DNA of 64,000 nt, taken from assembly GCA_044507605.1 (NCBI GenBank), contig JBIQJI010000006.1, forward strand, positions 62,001 through 126,000, given 5' to 3'. This stretch comes from Thermopolyspora sp044507605. GTDB taxonomy: Bacteria; Actinomycetota; Actinomycetes; Streptosporangiales; Streptosporangiaceae. Positions within the stretch are counted from its first letter, which is position 1; every line of letters starts with the position of its first letter. Positions 60,611-64,000 of the stretch are shown piece by piece. Under the pieces are notes generated by a model. The model had not been told where the DNA came from. It did no database searches and was given only the letters and a program-made list of their open reading frames with translations. A program made the position numbers and the translations under genes.

Positions 60611-61441
60611 ATGACGTCACCGACCGTGGAGTTCGCGCACGCGACCCCCTACGACGAGTACGTCGGCACCGCCGCGCTGCGCGCCCTGCCCGGCCCCCGC
60701 ACCGACGCCGCGGAGGAGCCCGCCTTCCTGGTCACGACCAGGGTCATGGAGCTGTACTTCGGCCTGATCCGCACCGAGCTGACCCTCGCCCGCGACCGGC
60801 TCGCGGCCGGCGGCGGGCCGGGTTCGGGAGACGTCGGCGAGGCGACCGCCGCGCTGCGCCGCGTCGCCGCGTACCTCGGCACGCTCAACGCCGCCTGGCC
60901 GGTGCTGGCCGGGCTCACGCCGCCGAGGTTCAACGCGTTCCGTGCCGCCCTGGGCGACGCCTCGGGGTTCCAGTCGGCGGCGTTCCGGCACGTGGAGTTC
61001 CTGCTCGGCGACAAGGCCGAGTCGCGGACGTGGCCGCACCGGGGCGATCCCGAGACGCACCGGGACCTGATGGCCACGCTGCGCGCCCCCGGCGTGTACG
61101 ACGCCGTGCTGGCCCTGCTCGCCCGGCGCGGCCACGCCGTCCCGGCGGCGGTGCTCGCCCGCGACCCGGCGCTGCCGTACCGGCCCGGCCCGGCGGTCGA
61201 GGCCGTCTGGGTGGCCGTCTACACCGGGCACGGCCCGGGCGACGAGCTGTGGGAGCTGGGCGAGGCGCTGACCGACGTCGCCGAGCGGTTCGCCGAGTGG
61301 CGCTACCGCCATCTGATGGTGGTGCGGCGCGCGATGGGCGCCAAGATCGGCACCGGCGGGTCGAGCGGCGTGAGCTGGCTGGAGCGCTCGCTGCGCCGCG
61401 AGATCTTCCCCGAGCTGTGGTCCGCCCGCACGGCGATGTGA
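60611..61441 (+). CDS. kynA: Tryptophan 2,3-dioxygenase
   Basis: A 276-residue heme enzyme. TPYDEYVGTAALRALPG, ASGFQSAAFRHVEFLLGDK and WRYRHLMVVRRAMGAKIGTGGSSGVSWL carry the family signature; His234 in the last block is the heme ligand. It opens the indole ring of tryptophan to N-formylkynurenine. GGAGG and AGGAG lie before the ATG. It is the first gene of a two-gene unit with kynU, 22 bases apart. Confidence 0.92.
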   Translation: MTSPTVEFAHATPYDEYVGTAALRALPGPRTDAAEEPAFLVTTRVMELYFGLIRTELTLARDRLAAGGGPGSGDVGEATAALRRVAAYLGTLNAAWPVLAGLTPPRFNAFRAALGDASGFQSAAFRHVEFLLGDKAESRTWPHRGDPETHRDLMATLRAPGVYDAVLALLARRGHAVPAAVLARDPALPYRPGPAVEAVWVAVYTGHGPGDELWELGEALTDVAERFAEWRYRHLMVVRRAMGAKIGTGGSSGVSWLERSLRREIFPELWSARTAM

Positions 61442-61463
61442 CGCGGCGGGGTAAGAGCATGCC

Positions 61464-62855
61464 ATGACGACAGGGCCCGGAATCAGGCCCGGCGACCGGC
61501 CGGCCACGCCAGTCGGGCCCGCGGGGCCGGGAACGCCCGCCGGCCCCGCGACCCGTCCCGCGCCGGAGCCGGCGGCGCGACCACCGGGCGGCGCCGACGG
61601 GTACGCGGGCGGGCCCCGCGATTCGAGCGAGCGGGCCGCGATCGCGGCCGACGCCGCCGACCCGGGCAGGCGGGCCGAGTTCCTGGTGCCGCCGGCCCCC
61701 GGCGGGGCGTACCCCGACCTGGCGTACTTCGCCGGCAACTCCCTGGGCCTGCAGCCCAAGGCGACGGCCGAGGCCGTGCGGGCCGAGCTGGACGCCTGGG
61801 CCGGGCAGGCCGTCGAGGGGTGGTTCGCCGCCGGGCGGCCGTGGGTGGGCTACCCGGGGCTGCTGCGCGACGACATGGCGGCGATCGTGGGGGCGCGGCC
61901 CGAGGAGACCGTGGTGATGAACGCCCTCACGGTCAACCTGCACCTGCTGATGGCCACGTTCTACCGGCCCGAGGGCCGCCGCACCCGCATCGTCATCGAG
62001 GACACGGCGTTCCCCTCCGACTCGTACGCCGTCGCCGGCCAGGCCGCCTGGCACGGCCTGGACCCGGCGGCCACCGTGGTGCGGCTGCCCGCCGGCCAGG
62101 TCGCCGATCACCTGGCCCGCGAGGACGACCGGGTGGCGCTGGTGCTGCTCGGCGGCGTCAACTACCTGACCGGCGAGCTGCTGGACATCGCGGGCATCAC
62201 GGCGGCCGGGCACGAGGCCGGCTGCGTGGTCGGCTGGGACCTGGCCCACGCCGCCGGCAACGTGCCGCTGGCCCTGCACGACTGGGGCGCCGACTTCGCC
62301 GCCTGGTGCACCTACAAGTACCTCAACGGCGGCCCCGGCGCCCCCGGCGCCGCCTTCGTGCACGCCCGCCACCTGGCCGACCCGGCCCTGCCCCGGCTGG
62401 CCGGCTGGTGGGGCACCGACGAGCGCGTCCGGTTCGAGATGCGCCCCGGCCGCGACCACGTGGCCTCCGCCGACTCCTGGCAGGTGTCGACCCCGCCCAT
62501 TCTCGGCCTGGCCGCCCTGCGCGCCTCGGCCGGCATGCTGGCCGAGACGGGGCTGCCGGCGCTGCGCGCGCGCAGTTTGCGGCTCACCGCCTACCTCGAA
62601 CGGCTGCTGGCCGCCCTGGCCGGGCACGTCGAGCAGCTCACCCCGCGCGATCCGGCCCGCCGCGGCGCGCAGCTGTCGATCCGCGTCACGGGCGGCGACG
62701 CCGCCGATCTGGCCGATCGGCTGCACACGCGCCACGGCGTGCTGGCCGACGTACGCCGCCCGGACGTGATCCGCCTGGCCCCCGCCCCGATGTACTCCAC
62801 CTACCACGACTGCTGGCGCGCCGCCCAGGCCCTCGCCGCCGAGCTGGGCGGCTGA
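61464..62855 (+). CDS. kynU: Kynureninase with an N-terminal extension
   Basis: A 463-residue PLP enzyme. DLAYFAGNSLGLQPKATAEAVRAELDAWAGQAVEGWF is the N-terminal signature; the PLP lysine Lys285 is in CTYKYLNGGPGAPGAAFVH. It splits kynurenine to anthranilate and alanine. The first 50 residues are Pro/Gly/Ala-rich and not part of the usual fold, and no better internal start is obvious. With kynA and the formamidase-like gene this gives a complete route from tryptophan to anthranilate. Confidence 0.9.
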   Translation: MTTGPGIRPGDRPATPVGPAGPGTPAGPATRPAPEPAARPPGGADGYAGGPRDSSERAAIAADAADPGRRAEFLVPPAPGGAYPDLAYFAGNSLGLQPKATAEAVRAELDAWAGQAVEGWFAAGRPWVGYPGLLRDDMAAIVGARPEETVVMNALTVNLHLLMATFYRPEGRRTRIVIEDTAFPSDSYAVAGQAAWHGLDPAATVVRLPAGQVADHLAREDDRVALVLLGGVNYLTGELLDIAGITAAGHEAGCVVGWDLAHAAGNVPLALHDWGADFAAWCTYKYLNGGPGAPGAAFVHARHLADPALPRLAGWWGTDERVRFEMRPGRDHVASADSWQVSTPPILGLAALRASAGMLAETGLPALRARSLRLTAYLERLLAALAGHVEQLTPRDPARRGAQLSIRVTGGDAADLADRLHTRHGVLADVRRPDVIRLAPAPMYSTYHDCWRAAQALAAELGG

Positions 62856-62943
62856 CCGGCGTTCGCGGATCGAGGCCCGCCGGCGGGGTAGAGGAAGCCG
62901 AAGGTCCCTGGCCGCACCCGACAGGATGAGGAACCTTCCGGAT

Positions 62944-64000
62944 ATGGACGCTCTCGCGCACGTCGACGCCTACTGGCGCGCGGCGAACTACCTCGCCGTC
63001 GGGCAGATCTACCTGCTCGACAATCCGCTGCTGACCGAGCCGCTCCGGCCGGCCCACATCAAGCCCCGGCTGCTCGGGCACTGGGGCACCACGCCCGGAC
63101 TCACCTTCTGCTTCGCGCACCTCAACCGCGTCATCCGCGAACGCGACCAGGACATGATCTCCATCACCGGCCCGGGCCACGGCGGCCCCGCCGCGATCGC
63201 GCACGCCTGGCTGGAGGGCACCTACACCGAGCGCTACCCGGAGATCTCCCAGGACGCCGCCGGGATGCGCCACCTGTTCCGGCGGTTCTCCTTCCCCGGC
63301 GGCGTGCCGAGCCACGCGGCCCCCGAGACCCCCGGCTCGATCCACGAAGGCGGCGAGCTCGGCTACTCGCTCGCCCACGCGTACGGCGCGGTGTTCGACA
63401 ACCCCGGCCTGGTGGCGGCGTGCGTGATCGGCGACGGCGAGGCCGAGACCGGCCCGCTGGCCGCGAGCTGGCACTCGAACAAGTTCCTCGACCCCGGCGC
63501 GGACGGCGTCGTGCTGCCGATCCTGCACCTGAACGGGTACAAGATCGCCAATCCGACGGTGCTCGCCCGCGTCCCCGAGCCGGAGCTGCTGCGCCTGCTC
63601 GAAGGCTACGGCTACCACCCGTACGTGGTGTCGGGCTCCGACCCGGGCGTCGTGCACCAGGCCATGGCCACCACCCTCGACGCCGTCTTCGACGAGATCG
63701 ACGACGTGCGCGGCGGCTCCGGCGGGCGGCTGCCGATGATCGTGCTGCGCACGCCCAAGGGCTGGACCGGCCCGCGCGAGGTGGACGGCCTGCCGGTCGA
63801 GGGCACCTGGCGCGCCCACCAGGTGCCGCTGGCCGACGTGCGGGACCGCCCGGACCGGCTGGCGATGCTGGAGGAGTGGCTGCGCTCCTACCGCCCCGAG
63901 GAGCTGTTCGACGCCACCGGCCGCCCCGTCGAGGCGATCCGCGCCACCGTCCCCAGCGGCCCGCGCCGCATGAGCGCCAACCCGAACGCCAACGGCGGCG
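62944..64000 (+). CDS. xfp: Phosphoketolase, N-terminal part (runs off the window)
   Basis: 352 codons are visible. HVDAYWRAANYLAVGQIYLLDNPLL is the phosphoketolase opening; SITGPGHGGPAAIAHAWLEGTY, FPGGVPSHAAPETPGSIHEGGELGYSLAHAYGAVFDNPGLVAACVIGDGEAETGPLAASWHSNKFL include the thiamine diphosphate GDGEAETG motif, and LHLNGYKIANPTVLARV follows. The enzyme cleaves xylulose-5-phosphate or fructose-6-phosphate to acetyl phosphate. ATG 62944 is chosen; an in-frame ATG at 62926 is also possible. It has no link to the kynurenine genes other than position. Confidence 0.92.
   Translation, partial: MDALAHVDAYWRAANYLAVGQIYLLDNPLLTEPLRPAHIKPRLLGHWGTTPGLTFCFAHLNRVIRERDQDMISITGPGHGGPAAIAHAWLEGTYTERYPEISQDAAGMRHLFRRFSFPGGVPSHAAPETPGSIHEGGELGYSLAHAYGAVFDNPGLVAACVIGDGEAETGPLAASWHSNKFLDPGADGVVLPILHLNGYKIANPTVLARVPEPELLRLLEGYGYHPYVVSGSDPGVVHQAMATTLDAVFDEIDDVRGGSGGRLPMIVLRTPKGWTGPREVDGLPVEGTWRAHQVPLADVRDRPDRLAMLEEWLRSYRPEELFDATGRPVEAIRATVPSGPRRMSANPNANGG

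Overview
This window is chromosomal DNA of a very GC-rich filamentous actinomycete. GTG starts, four-base ATGA/GTGA overlaps, lipoprotein sugar-binding proteins and many TetR, MarR, LacI and ROK regulators all point that way. The gene style resembles Streptosporangiaceae such as Nonomuraea, but this is inferred from family knowledge because no rRNA or phylogenetic marker is present. There are no tRNAs, CRISPR arrays, insertion sequences or phage genes.

Layout. (1) 1-3857: a cellobiose/cellotriose uptake operon (cebE-cebF-cebG-bglC, minus strand, last gene cut by the edge) behind two perfect TGGGAGCGCTCCCA CebR-type boxes. (2) 3955-9188: a TetR gene with three operators facing a glycoside-hydrolase-like gene, a secreted beta-helix protein, and an MsiK-type ATPase that could power several sugar importers. 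(3) 9725-15582: alpha-glucosidase with MalR, then glk-eda and a ROK regulator. (4) 15724-17009: a 40-residue peptide overlapped by a PIMT-like methyltransferase, which looks like an imiditide-type RiPP pair. (5) 16994-23798: regulators and small enzymes, including a regulator gene broken by two frameshifts. (6) 23842-28527: an iron-box region with a DUF2470 protein and a stand-alone rpsD, then a cyclase, an FAD monooxygenase and HTH/Clp-N proteins whose promoters share TTGACA-N10-TGTCAA. (7) 28622-35598: a secreted protein, an SDR, a POT transporter, paired MarR genes, a GH10 xylanase and an acyl-CoA dehydrogenase. (8) 35728-43909: a second sugar locus (ABC importer, Gfo/Idh-DUF6807 fusion, LacI, aldose epimerase) tied together by three GCAACCGGTTGC-like sites. 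(9) 43930-57095: transporters, an M20 hydrolase, DedA, a membrane-anchored copper nitrite reductase near DosR-like palindromes, and further regulators. (10) 57150-64000: a SpoIIE-type phosphatase, a kynurenine pathway (formamidase-like, Lrp regulator, kynA, kynU) and the start of a phosphoketolase.

How it fits together. Three sugar systems (beta-glucoside, alpha-glucoside/xylan and the LacI locus) take up oligosaccharides made by secreted hydrolases. Their operators are visible, so the likely regulons can be read from the sequence. The most unusual unit is the small-peptide/PIMT pair at 15.7-17.0 kb. The paired Clp-N/HTH operators, the iron-box rpsD and the DosR-like sites around nirK are the other points that ordinary annotation would miss.
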